Of a stretch of DNA of 64,000 bases, positions 8,249 through 15,490 are shown one piece after another. The notes under the pieces were generated by a model. That model did no database searches. It was not told where the DNA came from and was given only the letters and a program-made list of their open reading frames with translations. The stretch is from the NCBI GenBank assembly GCA_964640855.1, contig CAZXIX010000003.1, positions 1 to 64,000 on the forward strand, read 5' to 3'. This stretch comes from JAJDFU01 sp964640855 (GTDB taxonomy: Bacteria; Bacteroidota; Bacteroidia; Chitinophagales; Saprospiraceae). The translations under genes and the position numbers were made by a program. Numbering within the stretch: the first letter of the stretch is position 1; each line of letters begins with the position of its first letter.

Positions 8249-9402
8249 GCGACAAAGAATAATAGCTCACAAAACTCTAAAAAGTTAGAGTTTAATTTTG
8301 AAAAACGGGCATTTGTAAAATTATGCACAATTAAATTCTGTCTGGGGGAAATTTTATGTTTCCCAATTCTAGACGGGTGCTTTCGGCCAAGCTGTTTGCT
8401 TGCAAAGGGCGGGAAAGGTTCTTAGTAGTTTCCTGGGATTCTGCCCCCTTTCCAAAGCCAGGAGGTAACTCGCTGAAAATAAGGGTTCCTTGGGATCCGA
8501 AATCCGAAAAGATTTAAACCAGACAGAATCGACTCGAAAGGGAAGGACCCGAAGGCTGGCGCCTGTTCACAGTCCCCGCTTCCAGGGTCCCCCTTTCGAG
8601 CTTGACCTTAGTCCATGGTTTCGCTGTACAGGCCATTTCGTCTCCTTCAAATGAGAAGGAGACGAAGGGGTAGAAAAGCCGAAATTCTTCGGTTTTCTTC
8701 GACCAACTTGATTATGAACACTTTCCCTTATCCGGAATGTGCTTCCGATCCTGCTGCGCCGAAGAGGAGGATTCCATCCTTATTTCTGCCTCTCGCCTGA
8801 TCTTGGTTCCTGCCATACTAGCCTAGAGGTGGCCGCACCAAAGGTCTACAGCGTCCAGCCAGGTGCCGGTTCGATCGTCTTCGGACGACGGTTGCCCTTA
8901 GCCTTTCGGATGCGCATTCCCGAAAGTTTGGGCCAACGGCGCCAATGGGGGCGGATCTCGTCTTCGAGATGGGATGAGCCAAGGTCAAATTGTCTTTGTG
9001 GCTCTTCGTTTCCATGCTGCCTGCTGAAAACGATGTCGCCAGAAGGCAAAGCGCGGTTTGACGAGAAATCTTCACAGATGCATCTCGGGAATTACCCTCT
9101 CCTCCCTCGGAATGAATGGTAATGTGTTTAGCCGGATCTTTATCGATCTCGCCAAGACAAACCGAAATGCGAAAAGGGGGTTTTGAGGAACCGTGCGAAT
9201 GTCCACTCTCCATGAGTCACGGTTTTCGAAGCAAGCGGTTTACCGATTGCCGACAGAACCCGATCGTGAGGCGGGCCCGGTCTGCAAAGATCGTGCTTCC
9301 TTACAACCCGGCTCGAGGTGGGCACATCAAATTTGATGCGGCATACCGGCCAGTATGCCACGGGAAAAAGGGAGAACTCAGCGATGAGGGCTCCCTTTTC
9401 TC
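8249..9402 (+). ncRNA. Large structured non-coding RNA (about 1.15 kb), family not recognised
   Basis: No convincing protein gene exists on either strand, yet the sequence is packed with helices and is framed by a consensus promoter and an intrinsic terminator. Helices seen by eye: 9 bp at 8272-8280/8285-8293; an 11-bp closing helix 8335-8345/8519-8529 around an internal domain with 8346-8351/8359-8364 and 8412-8418/8447-8453; a 16-bp helix with a 2-nt bulge at 8533-8550/8585-8600; a perfect 12-bp hairpin 8637-8648/8655-8666; 8679-8683/8688-8692; a cUUCGg tetraloop hairpin 8875-8879/8884-8888; 7 bp 8903-8909/8920-8926; 6 bp 8955-8960/8965-8970; 6 bp 8976-8981/8999-9004; 6 bp 9091-9096/9118-9123; 7 bp 9189-9195/9218-9224; 6 bp 9228-9233/9294-9299 enclosing 9261-9265/9289-9293; 7 bp 9340-9346/9353-9359; and the terminator stem, which carries a GCGA tetraloop. 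I see no tmRNA, RNase P, SRP, 6S or rRNA signature. The size is in the range of OLE, GOLLD and ROOL RNAs, but I cannot match it to any of them. The function is unknown. Confidence 0.65.
9366..9402 (+). terminator. Intrinsic terminator of the large RNA; also faces dinB-like gene
   Basis: A perfect 9-bp stem AAAAGGGAG (9366-9374) with CTCCCTTTT (9391-9399). Within the loop, CTCA-GCGA-TGAG forms a GNRA-capped inner hairpin. T-rich sequence follows. The stem is symmetric enough to end the minus-strand gene that stops at 9406 as well. Confidence 0.75.
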
Positions 9403-9405
9403 GTT

Positions 9406-9918
9406 TTATGAGCCCGGGTTCAGATAGGCATAAAATCCCAGGTCTTTATTCTGCAGTGCCTTGGTGATCCAGGCAATTTGTCCCGTATGATAAGAAAAGT
9501 GTTCGATCACGTGAATGAGGATGCTCAGGCCGCTTTCCTCATAAACCTGTACCGGCCGCTGACGGGTCAGCTCGGAGGGGCTCACCTTTTCCAGCATGGG
9601 ATCCAAATCGGCTTGCAGATCGGTCAGTCGCTTCTTCAGGTCTTCCCTGCCTTCCCGTTTTTCCCGGCCAAATTCGGACGGTCGGTCCCGCTCGTCCTTT
9701 TCGCCTCCCAATCCGCTGCGGATCCATTGTCTGGCATTGCCCTCCAGGTGCCAGACCAGATTGCCGATGCTGTTGCTGTTTTCATTGGGTCGGTGCCAGA
9801 TCTCGTCTTCGCTCAATTGATCCAGACAGTGCAGGATCCGGGGAATGGATTCTTCCCAAACCCGCCTGCGGAATTCCCGGACCAGAATGGTAGTTAGTTC
9901 TTCGCTGCGGTCTTTCAT
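9406..9918 (-). CDS. DinB-superfamily four-helix protein (DUF1572-like)
   Basis: A 170-residue soluble protein. The N-terminal helix-loop pattern (LDQLSEDEIWHRPNENSNSIGNLVWHLEGNARQWI) and the later HVIEHFSYHTGQIAWI segment give the three His ligands of the DinB/YfiT metal-binding four-helix bundle. Family members are thiol transferases or metal-dependent hydrolases of mostly unknown substrate. The ATG at 9918 is preferred to the GTG one codon earlier. The gene ends 3 bp past the terminator of the large RNA (convergent) and lies 19 bp downstream of fabG, so it may be co-transcribed with it. Confidence 0.85.
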   Translation of the reverse strand: MKDRSEELTTILVREFRRRVWEESIPRILHCLDQLSEDEIWHRPNENSNSIGNLVWHLEGNARQWIRSGLGGEKDERDRPSEFGREKREGREDLKKRLTDLQADLDPMLEKVSPSELTRQRPVQVYEESGLSILIHVIEHFSYHTGQIAWITKALQNKDLGFYAYLNPGS

Positions 9919-9937
9919 CACAACAACCTCTTGATGA

Positions 9938-10681
9938 TCAACTAAGGCCCCCGCAAACCGGAATCACCTGCCCCGTGATGTAGGTGGAGCGATCGGATCC
10001 CAGGAAAACGCATAGGTCGGCTACCTCCTCCGTTCGGCCCAGTCGTTTCAGGGGGATATTCTGAAGATAGGCTTCCCGGACTTTCTCGTCAAGTTCGTCG
10101 GTCATGTCCGTTTCGATAAAACCGGGTGCGATGGCATTGCAGCGGATGCCTCGCGAGCCCAATTCCTTGGCCACACTCTTGGTCAGTCCGAAAATCCCCG
10201 CCTTGGAGGCGGCATAGTTCACCTGACCGGGATTGCCTGTAATGCCTACAATGGAACTTACATTGATGATCGAGCCGCTTCGTTGTTTCATCATGGGCCT
10301 TGCGATGTGCTTGGTCAGGTTAAAAACCGATTTTAGGTTGGTTTCCAGTACCTGATCCCACATTTCCTCCGACATGCGCAACAAAAGGGTATCCTGGGTG
10401 ATCCCGGCGTTGTTCACCAGGACGTCTATCCGGTCGAAGTCTTCCAGCACCGCTTTGATCAGGTCTTCCGCCTGGGCATAATTGGCTGCATCCCACTGAT
10501 AAGCTTTGGCTTTTCCGCCCGAAGACTCGATCTCGGCTGCCATCTCTTGGGCGGGGCCGGCGGAAGACCGATAGGTAAAAGCTACCTGGGCCCCTTCTGC
10601 GGCGAATCGTTTCACAATGGCTGCTCCTATCCCGCGCGAGCCACCCGTGACCAGAGCTATCTTTCCATCTAGAAGTCCCAT
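9938..10681 (-). CDS. fabG: 3-oxoacyl-[acyl-carrier-protein] reductase
   Basis: A 247-residue short-chain dehydrogenase. It has the NADP-binding TGGSRGIG (12-19), NNAG (90-93), catalytic Ser about 142, Tyr156 and Lys160 (YAASK), and the family ending YITGQVIPVCGG. It reduces 3-oxoacyl-ACP in fatty-acid elongation. I chose ATG at 10681 over an in-frame TTG at 10702 because the family starts right at MxLLDGKIALVTGG. It is divergent from the 3-beta-HSD-like gene across a 136-bp region containing two inverted repeats. Confidence 0.93.
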   Translation of the reverse strand: MGLLDGKIALVTGGSRGIGAAIVKRFAAEGAQVAFTYRSSAGPAQEMAAEIESSGGKAKAYQWDAANYAQAEDLIKAVLEDFDRIDVLVNNAGITQDTLLLRMSEEMWDQVLETNLKSVFNLTKHIARPMMKQRSGSIINVSSIVGITGNPGQVNYAASKAGIFGLTKSVAKELGSRGIRCNAIAPGFIETDMTDELDEKVREAYLQNIPLKRLGRTEEVADLCVFLGSDRSTYITGQVIPVCGGLS

Positions 10682-10699
10682 CGTTCTTGGTTTTTCATT

Positions 10700-10782
10700 C
10701 AAGCGCTAAAAGTAGGAAAAGATGGCGATGTGGAAGAGAGGATCGATCAGCGCTTGGTAGTTTTGAGCTCTGGGACTACCAA
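10700..10782. promoter_or_regulatory. Pair of perfect 8-bp inverted repeats in divergent promoter region
   Basis: CAAGCGCT (10700-10707) is repeated inverted as AGCGCTTG (10749-10756). An overlapping pair, TTGGTAGT (10754-10761) and ACTACCAA (10775-10782), encloses 13 nt. They lie between fabG and the divergent reductase gene and could be an operator or a leader hairpin. No cognate regulator is evident. Confidence 0.35.
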
Positions 10783-10817
10783 ATCCGGCCTATATTCAGC
10801 CGGACAAAACGGAAGAT

Positions 10818-11858
10818 ATGTCTGCAAACTCACCTCTTTCAGTATTGATTACAGGCGGCGCCGGTTTTATCGGCCGGTTTTTGATCCGGGAATTAGGGAG
10901 CGAAGACCCGGCTTTATCTGTGTCGCGGATTCGGGTTTTGGATCTTCAGCCCCGACCCGAAGCGCTTCGGGAAGGCTCGCTCGAATGGATACAAGGAAGT
11001 ATTTTGGATGCCGAGCTCCTGGAGCAAGCCTGCCAGGGGGTGGATCTGGTATACCATCTGGCTGCCGTGGTGGATTGGGGCTCTATGGCTCCCGATGAAA
11101 TTATGAGGATAAACGTGGAAGGAACCCGGCGGGTCATAGCAGCCTGCCGGAAAGCCGGGGTTCAGGGGTTGATATATGCCAGTTCGATCGACGCCGTTTA
11201 CGATGGAGACTCTCATTTGGATATTGACGAAACCTTCCCTTATCCGGACAGGTATGCTTCCACGTATTGCGAAAGCAAGGCCCTGGCCGAGCAGGTGATC
11301 CTGGAAGCCAATGATGAAAATCTCCGGACCGCGGCCCTTCGCCCCTCCGACGTGTACGGGCCTGGCGATCCCTTTCATCTGCATGCCCTCGTGGACATGG
11401 CCCGATCAGGCTTCTATGTGCGGGTGGGAGACCCTTCAAAATTGAGTATGCATGTCTTCGTAGGGAATATGGCCCATGCATTCAGTTTGTTGGGCGCTGC
11501 TCTCATGAACGGCAACGAGAAGGTGCCCGGTCAGGCATACTTCATCTCCGACGGCCCACCCAGCAATTTTTTTACCTTCTTTGATCGCATCCTGATTTCG
11601 GCCGGCTACTCCCTTCGGCCCGGGGTCTGGTTGCCCCGCTGGCTGATGATGCCGGTGGGTATCGGCGCGGACGCGATAACCTCGCTGCTTCGCCCCATAG
11701 CCAAGGTGAAAACCAACGTGAGTCGCTTCTCTGTGACCTACATTTGCAACAGCTTTACTTTCTCCACCGGAGCTGCAGCCCGGGACTTTGGCTTCAGGCC
11801 CAAATACAGCCCGGAGGAGGCTTTCGAACAAACGGTCCGCTTTTACAAGAGAACCTGA
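10818..11858 (+). CDS. NAD-dependent epimerase / 3-beta-hydroxysteroid dehydrogenase family protein
   Basis: A 346-residue extended short-chain dehydrogenase with the NAD-binding ITGGAGFIG (11-19) and catalytic Tyr150-x3-Lys154 in YCESK. The order VYHLAA, YASSIDAVY, RPSDVYGPGD matches the 3-beta-HSD/isomerase branch, whose bacterial members reduce sterol-like, terpenoid or hydroxyketone substrates. A hydrophobic stretch near residue 270 (LPRWLMMPVGIGADAITSLL) is common in this branch and suggests membrane association. The substrate is unknown. The start ATG is 36 bp after an 8-bp inverted repeat. Confidence 0.88.
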   Translation: MSANSPLSVLITGGAGFIGRFLIRELGSEDPALSVSRIRVLDLQPRPEALREGSLEWIQGSILDAELLEQACQGVDLVYHLAAVVDWGSMAPDEIMRINVEGTRRVIAACRKAGVQGLIYASSIDAVYDGDSHLDIDETFPYPDRYASTYCESKALAEQVILEANDENLRTAALRPSDVYGPGDPFHLHALVDMARSGFYVRVGDPSKLSMHVFVGNMAHAFSLLGAALMNGNEKVPGQAYFISDGPPSNFFTFFDRILISAGYSLRPGVWLPRWLMMPVGIGADAITSLLRPIAKVKTNVSRFSVTYICNSFTFSTGAAARDFGFRPKYSPEEAFEQTVRFYKRT

Positions 11859-12162
11859 AGGCGGATTTTGCGGGGACTCTGCTCCCGCTCAGGACAAACA
11901 GAGGAAAATCAGGGGTTTATTGGTTTTTTGGAACTATACAAAACGGGTATGAGTGAAGAACTGGGGTTTAGCCGCAAAAATGCGAGGATTTTCCTGTTTG
12001 GTTTGTTGAAATCCAATCGCAAGTAGCGATAATATATCATATAAAAATTGAAGAAATCGGACATGAATGTTTGACAAGAAGATTTCCGGAGGGCGCCAAA
12101 TGGGTTTTGTCGTCCCCTCTTCATGCCCACCATCCGTATCCGGGAAGTATCCCTTGGAGACC
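11859..12162. other. Convergent intergenic interval, no gene seen
   Basis: About 300 bp between the reductase and the AraC gene, both ending here. It is AT-rich in the middle. A short minus-strand open frame (11,909-12,166) has no protein-like character. I see no strong terminator hairpin. Confidence 0.5.
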
Positions 12163-13026
12163 TCAATGACGGAATTCTCCCAACAGGCCTTTTAAATTCA
12201 GCTGGGTGCGGTAGGTAAAACTCTGATCCACTTTCTGAAGAAATTTCGTGGGTTTGGCCCCCATGACCTTCTTGAATTCCTGGCTGAAATGGGCCTGATC
12301 GGAAAAATGATACTGATAGGCCAATTGGGTGAGATTGGCAAAAGCCCCGCTTTCCATGGCATCCACTACTTTTTTGACCCGGTAGATCTTAAGAAACTTC
12401 TTGGGGCCAACTCCTATCTGATCCCTGAAAATCCTTTGCAGGTGCCGGGAGCTATAGCTCCAATTGGCGCTGAGTTCATCAACCGTCAGGAGAATGCCCC
12501 TTTCGCGGCTGATCTCGGCAAGTTGCTGGGCCAACTCAATTTTAGGGGAGATCCATCGGAGTCTCTTGCGCAGGAACTGTTCGAGATGTTGGATCCGGGC
12601 CTGTACAGAGGGGCTTTCCATGATCCGTTCTTCCAGATTTTGATGCCCTTTCATGCCAAGGTCTCCGAGGGTGAGCAATTGATCGGTTGCGTGGCACAAG
12701 GGCACGCCCAGAAAAAGATTGAGCTTTCCGGGCTTGAAGAAGGTGCGCAGGTAACCGACCCGGCCGTGGATCCGATGCGCCGATCCTTTTGTACTCACGG
12801 ATTGGATGTATACTTGCCCTTCCCGATAGAGTTCTTCCTTAACCTTCCCGAAATGGTGGTGGCTCCCCCGGCCATTCAACTGGAAAAAGATGGATATGCC
12901 TTGTTCGGTGGGATGATTGAAATTGATAAAGGCAAAATTCGGGTCCGGGATATGGCCTTCCACGACTTCATGGAATTCAATATACCGGGCCAAATCCCGG
13001 GATGGGGGAATTCGACGATAATTCAT
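12163..13026 (-). CDS. AraC-family transcriptional regulator
   Basis: A 287-residue regulator. The N-terminal half is an AraC-type ligand/dimer domain (ARYIEFHEVV, later YLRTFFKPGK). The C-terminal 100 residues hold two helix-turn-helix units (LLTVDELSANWSYSSRHLQRIFRD and the final LAYQYHFSDQAHFSQEFKKVMGAKPTKF). ATG at 13026 (MNYRRIPPSRD) is chosen; the frame is open upstream, but that stretch overlaps the TonB-receptor gene and its terminator. It lies directly downstream of the TonB receptor on the same strand, so it may regulate that locus. Confidence 0.9.
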   Translation of the reverse strand: MNYRRIPPSRDLARYIEFHEVVEGHIPDPNFAFINFNHPTEQGISIFFQLNGRGSHHHFGKVKEELYREGQVYIQSVSTKGSAHRIHGRVGYLRTFFKPGKLNLFLGVPLCHATDQLLTLGDLGMKGHQNLEERIMESPSVQARIQHLEQFLRKRLRWISPKIELAQQLAEISRERGILLTVDELSANWSYSSRHLQRIFRDQIGVGPKKFLKIYRVKKVVDAMESGAFANLTQLAYQYHFSDQAHFSQEFKKVMGAKPTKFLQKVDQSFTYRTQLNLKGLLGEFRH

Positions 13027-13099
13027 GATGCTCGTGTTGCCTAAATCCTTAAAATGCCAGGGGGAATATTTTTTAAGATAAGGGGAATTAACCGAAAGA

Positions 13100-13132
13100 G
13101 GAAGTGGGGGTCTTTCTGGGGCCCCCACTTCC
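13100..13132 (-). terminator. Terminator hairpin after the TonB receptor gene
   Basis: A perfect 11-bp GC-rich stem (GGAAGTGGGGG with CCCCCACTTCC) and an 11-nt loop, beginning 19 bp after the receptor stop. The U tract is weak on both sides (TCTTTC on minus, GTTCGTTTT on plus). Confidence 0.55.
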
Positions 13133-13150
13133 GTTCGTTTTCGCATCCTT

Positions 13151-15484
13151 TCACTCAGGATTCTGAAAGCTAAACCGGATCCCTCCCCGGAAATGGAGAG
13201 GGAGCCCCGGGTAGTAGTACCGGGGTTCATTTCCGCCGAATCCCACGGCATTTACGGAGATCATGGCTGCATAACGGGTGTTCGTCAGATTCCCCAGGAA
13301 AAGGAAGGCGGAAATTTTTTGCAGGCGGTTTTCCCTGTCCATGGGCCAATCGTATTCCAGGTTGAGGTCCAGCACCTGGTAGGCGTCCGAATAGGCCGTG
13401 TTGGCATCGTTCATGGGGAAAGCATCCACAAAACGGTATGCCAGACGGAGGCGCAAGCGATCTCGCAGCCGATAGTTCAGACCGACTTGCAGGTTGTGAG
13501 GAGGCGAACCTGTCAGGTCATTGCCGGAAAAATCATTTTGGTCATCCAGGAATTCCCCGAAGCGGTGAAGGTTATAATTATATACCCAATCCAGGTTGAG
13601 CCTATGCCTCGAATGTTGAACCATCTCCAGGGTGCCGTTTGTCTCCAGGCCGCTGTGGTTGGAGCTTCCGGCATTGATGCTGAGGAAGGCATCCTCTGCA
13701 GTTCGGCGGGTTACCAGCAGATTCTTTACCCGGAGGTGGTAGATCGCCAGCCCCAGGGATAATCGCCCGAGCAGCTTGTCCTGCTCCATGGCCAGCTCGA
13801 TGTTCCAGCCGGTTTCGGGTCGAATGCCGGGATTGCGCTGACCGTCCGGAAGCAGGGTTTCCTCCAGCGTCGGCAGAGCAAAACCCCGGCTGATGTTGGC
13901 GTGGATCGACCCTTTCTCCAATCGGTATTCCAGATGGAGTGCGGGCGAAAAAATGGGGGCGAAGTCGAAGTCGGCCGAGCGGTTTTCCGAACCGGTCAGA
14001 AAAAGATCCCGATAGTCGTAGTGGGAAATCTGAAGGCCGGCCCCCAAGGTGGCTTTCCATTTCCCCCATTTAATTTCCCCTTCCACAAACAAATTAATGT
14101 GCCTTCTCTGCTCCCGGTTATCGCTGAGGAGGCTATCCGGCTGTAAATCGACTATGGCGCACGTTTTCCAGGCGTATTCTTCCAAAAAGAATTCGCCCCC
14201 CAGTTGAGCGGCCCAATTTTCGTTATCATCCAGTCGGAAATTCGTCCGGAGTCCATACCAGCCATCCGACTCTTCCAGCAAGTTGAAGGGGCGCAGTTCG
14301 TAGTTGTCCCGGAACTGGCCGAATAAACTGGTCGTGTTCTGCAGGCTTATCGTTTCGCCTTCCCAAAGCCGGACCTTGTGAGAGAGTCCTCCCATCAGGC
14401 GATAGTAGTCTTCAAAACCCTCAATCTGCTTCCAGGGGAATGCGGCCTGACGCGGATCTTCCAGGTAGGCCGTGCGGCCGAGTGAGCTCGGGATCTGGGC
14501 TTCAAGGTGGTTGAAAGCCAGCAGGAAGCGGGTCTCTTGCTTTCTTTTTCTATGGATGACCTTTCCGGAATAGAGTATTTGCTGCCGGTCGTAGCGATTG
14601 TTCTCCCGATAGCCGTTGGAGTGGACAATCCCGGCGTTGAAGCCATGCATCTGGCCTTTCCCGTTGGTCAGCAGGAATTGCCCGTCTGCATGGAACAACC
14701 CGAAAGAGCCCGCCGATAAACCCAGGCTTCCGCGGTTGCGAGGGGCCCTATCCGGCAGGCTTCGCAACAAAAAATTGCCGCCGAGAGGCGTCCCGTAGCG
14801 GGTTTCCTTAGGGCCTTTCACAAAGGTGGCGTCCTGGAAACTGGCGGGCGCAAAATCCTCCAGGAGCGTTTCTCCGCTCCCGTTGGTCAAAGGGATCTGG
14901 TCCAGATAAGCGCGGATACGGGTGGTGCTGAAAGGGCTTCGGTTGCCGATCCCCCGGGATGTGATCCGCTGGGTATTGAAAGCTCCTTCCTGTACAAATA
15001 CCCCCGGCAAGGAATTCAGAGCGTTTGTCAGTGTAGGATTCGAGAACGGGATGGGGCGATCAGGTGTGAAGTTGAGCGTTGGGAAAAAAACATTGGCCCG
15101 GCGTGGGGATTGGGCAACGACTTCGATGCTGCCCAGACCGATCCGGAGCAATTGACCCCTTGGGGGCTTTTTGATGATCTGATCCGGGAAGTCGGGGTGG
15201 GAAACGATGAATTCGGAAAACGAGCTTTGGAGTTCGAAATAACCGCTGCTGTCGGTTTGGCTCAAACTGTCCTTGCAGAGGGCGTCGGATCCGATAAGCC
15301 AGGCGCCGGGTATCGGCTCTCCGGTCGAAAATTCATAAACCCGTCCTGAAACGGTCAGCGTATCCTGAGCCGACAGCCCCGATGGAAGAAGAAGACTCAG
15401 CACCAGCCAAAAGGCAGCTTCAGGCCATCGCTGAAACTTTAGGCCTGAAGCAGTAGAAGAACAGATCGAAGAAAAAATAGCCAA
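13151..15484 (-). CDS. TonB-dependent outer-membrane receptor
   Basis: A 777-residue receptor starting with TTG. A hydrophobic signal segment precedes GLSAQDTLTV, then a CarboxypepD_reg-like sandwich (LTVSGRVYEFSTGEPIPGAWLI), a plug domain (about 130-230, with FVQEGAFNTQRITSRGIG) and a large barrel ending in a C-terminal Phe-rich strand (GGIRFSFQN). It transports an unknown siderophore, cobamide or similar ligand, driven by TonB/ExbBD. No other in-frame start upstream gives a better signal peptide, so TTG is kept. It lies 6 bp after the present stop of the frameshifted barrel gene upstream, with which it is probably co-transcribed. Confidence 0.9.
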   Translation of the reverse strand: MAIFSSICSSTASGLKFQRWPEAAFWLVLSLLLPSGLSAQDTLTVSGRVYEFSTGEPIPGAWLIGSDALCKDSLSQTDSSGYFELQSSFSEFIVSHPDFPDQIIKKPPRGQLLRIGLGSIEVVAQSPRRANVFFPTLNFTPDRPIPFSNPTLTNALNSLPGVFVQEGAFNTQRITSRGIGNRSPFSTTRIRAYLDQIPLTNGSGETLLEDFAPASFQDATFVKGPKETRYGTPLGGNFLLRSLPDRAPRNRGSLGLSAGSFGLFHADGQFLLTNGKGQMHGFNAGIVHSNGYRENNRYDRQQILYSGKVIHRKRKQETRFLLAFNHLEAQIPSSLGRTAYLEDPRQAAFPWKQIEGFEDYYRLMGGLSHKVRLWEGETISLQNTTSLFGQFRDNYELRPFNLLEESDGWYGLRTNFRLDDNENWAAQLGGEFFLEEYAWKTCAIVDLQPDSLLSDNREQRRHINLFVEGEIKWGKWKATLGAGLQISHYDYRDLFLTGSENRSADFDFAPIFSPALHLEYRLEKGSIHANISRGFALPTLEETLLPDGQRNPGIRPETGWNIELAMEQDKLLGRLSLGLAIYHLRVKNLLVTRRTAEDAFLSINAGSSNHSGLETNGTLEMVQHSRHRLNLDWVYNYNLHRFGEFLDDQNDFSGNDLTGSPPHNLQVGLNYRLRDRLRLRLAYRFVDAFPMNDANTAYSDAYQVLDLNLEYDWPMDRENRLQKISAFLFLGNLTNTRYAAMISVNAVGFGGNEPRYYYPGLPLHFRGGIRFSFQNPE

Positions 15485-15490
15485 GCGACT

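Noticed and set aside
8860..8885. GGTTCGATC resembling a tRNA T-loop.
   Set aside because: The flanking bases do not form the 5-bp T stem and no acceptor or anticodon arms are present; the segment is better paired in the UUCG hairpin.
8602..8988. 8-bp complementarity TTGACCTT (8602-8609) with AAGGTCAA (8981-8988), a possible pseudoknot with a hairpin loop.
   Set aside because: Several 8-bp matches are expected by chance in 1.1 kb, so it is not claimed without covariation.
9185..9225. Resemblance to a group II intron domain V (GAGGAACCGTG...CACGGTTTTC).
   Set aside because: The stem is similar in outline only. The loop and bulge pattern, the catalytic triad position, a 5' GUGYG boundary and a reverse-transcriptase gene are missing.
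8615..9427. Several overlapping open frames (up to 131 codons) on both strands in the RNA region, e.g. 8739-9122 plus and 8818-9213 minus.
   Set aside because: Their residue make-up is low-complexity and Arg/Ser-rich, they conflict with one another and with the helices, and none resembles a protein family.
11909..12166. An 85-codon minus-strand frame downstream of the AraC gene.
   Set aside because: Basic, low-information sequence in a convergent gap; it overlaps the AraC stop.
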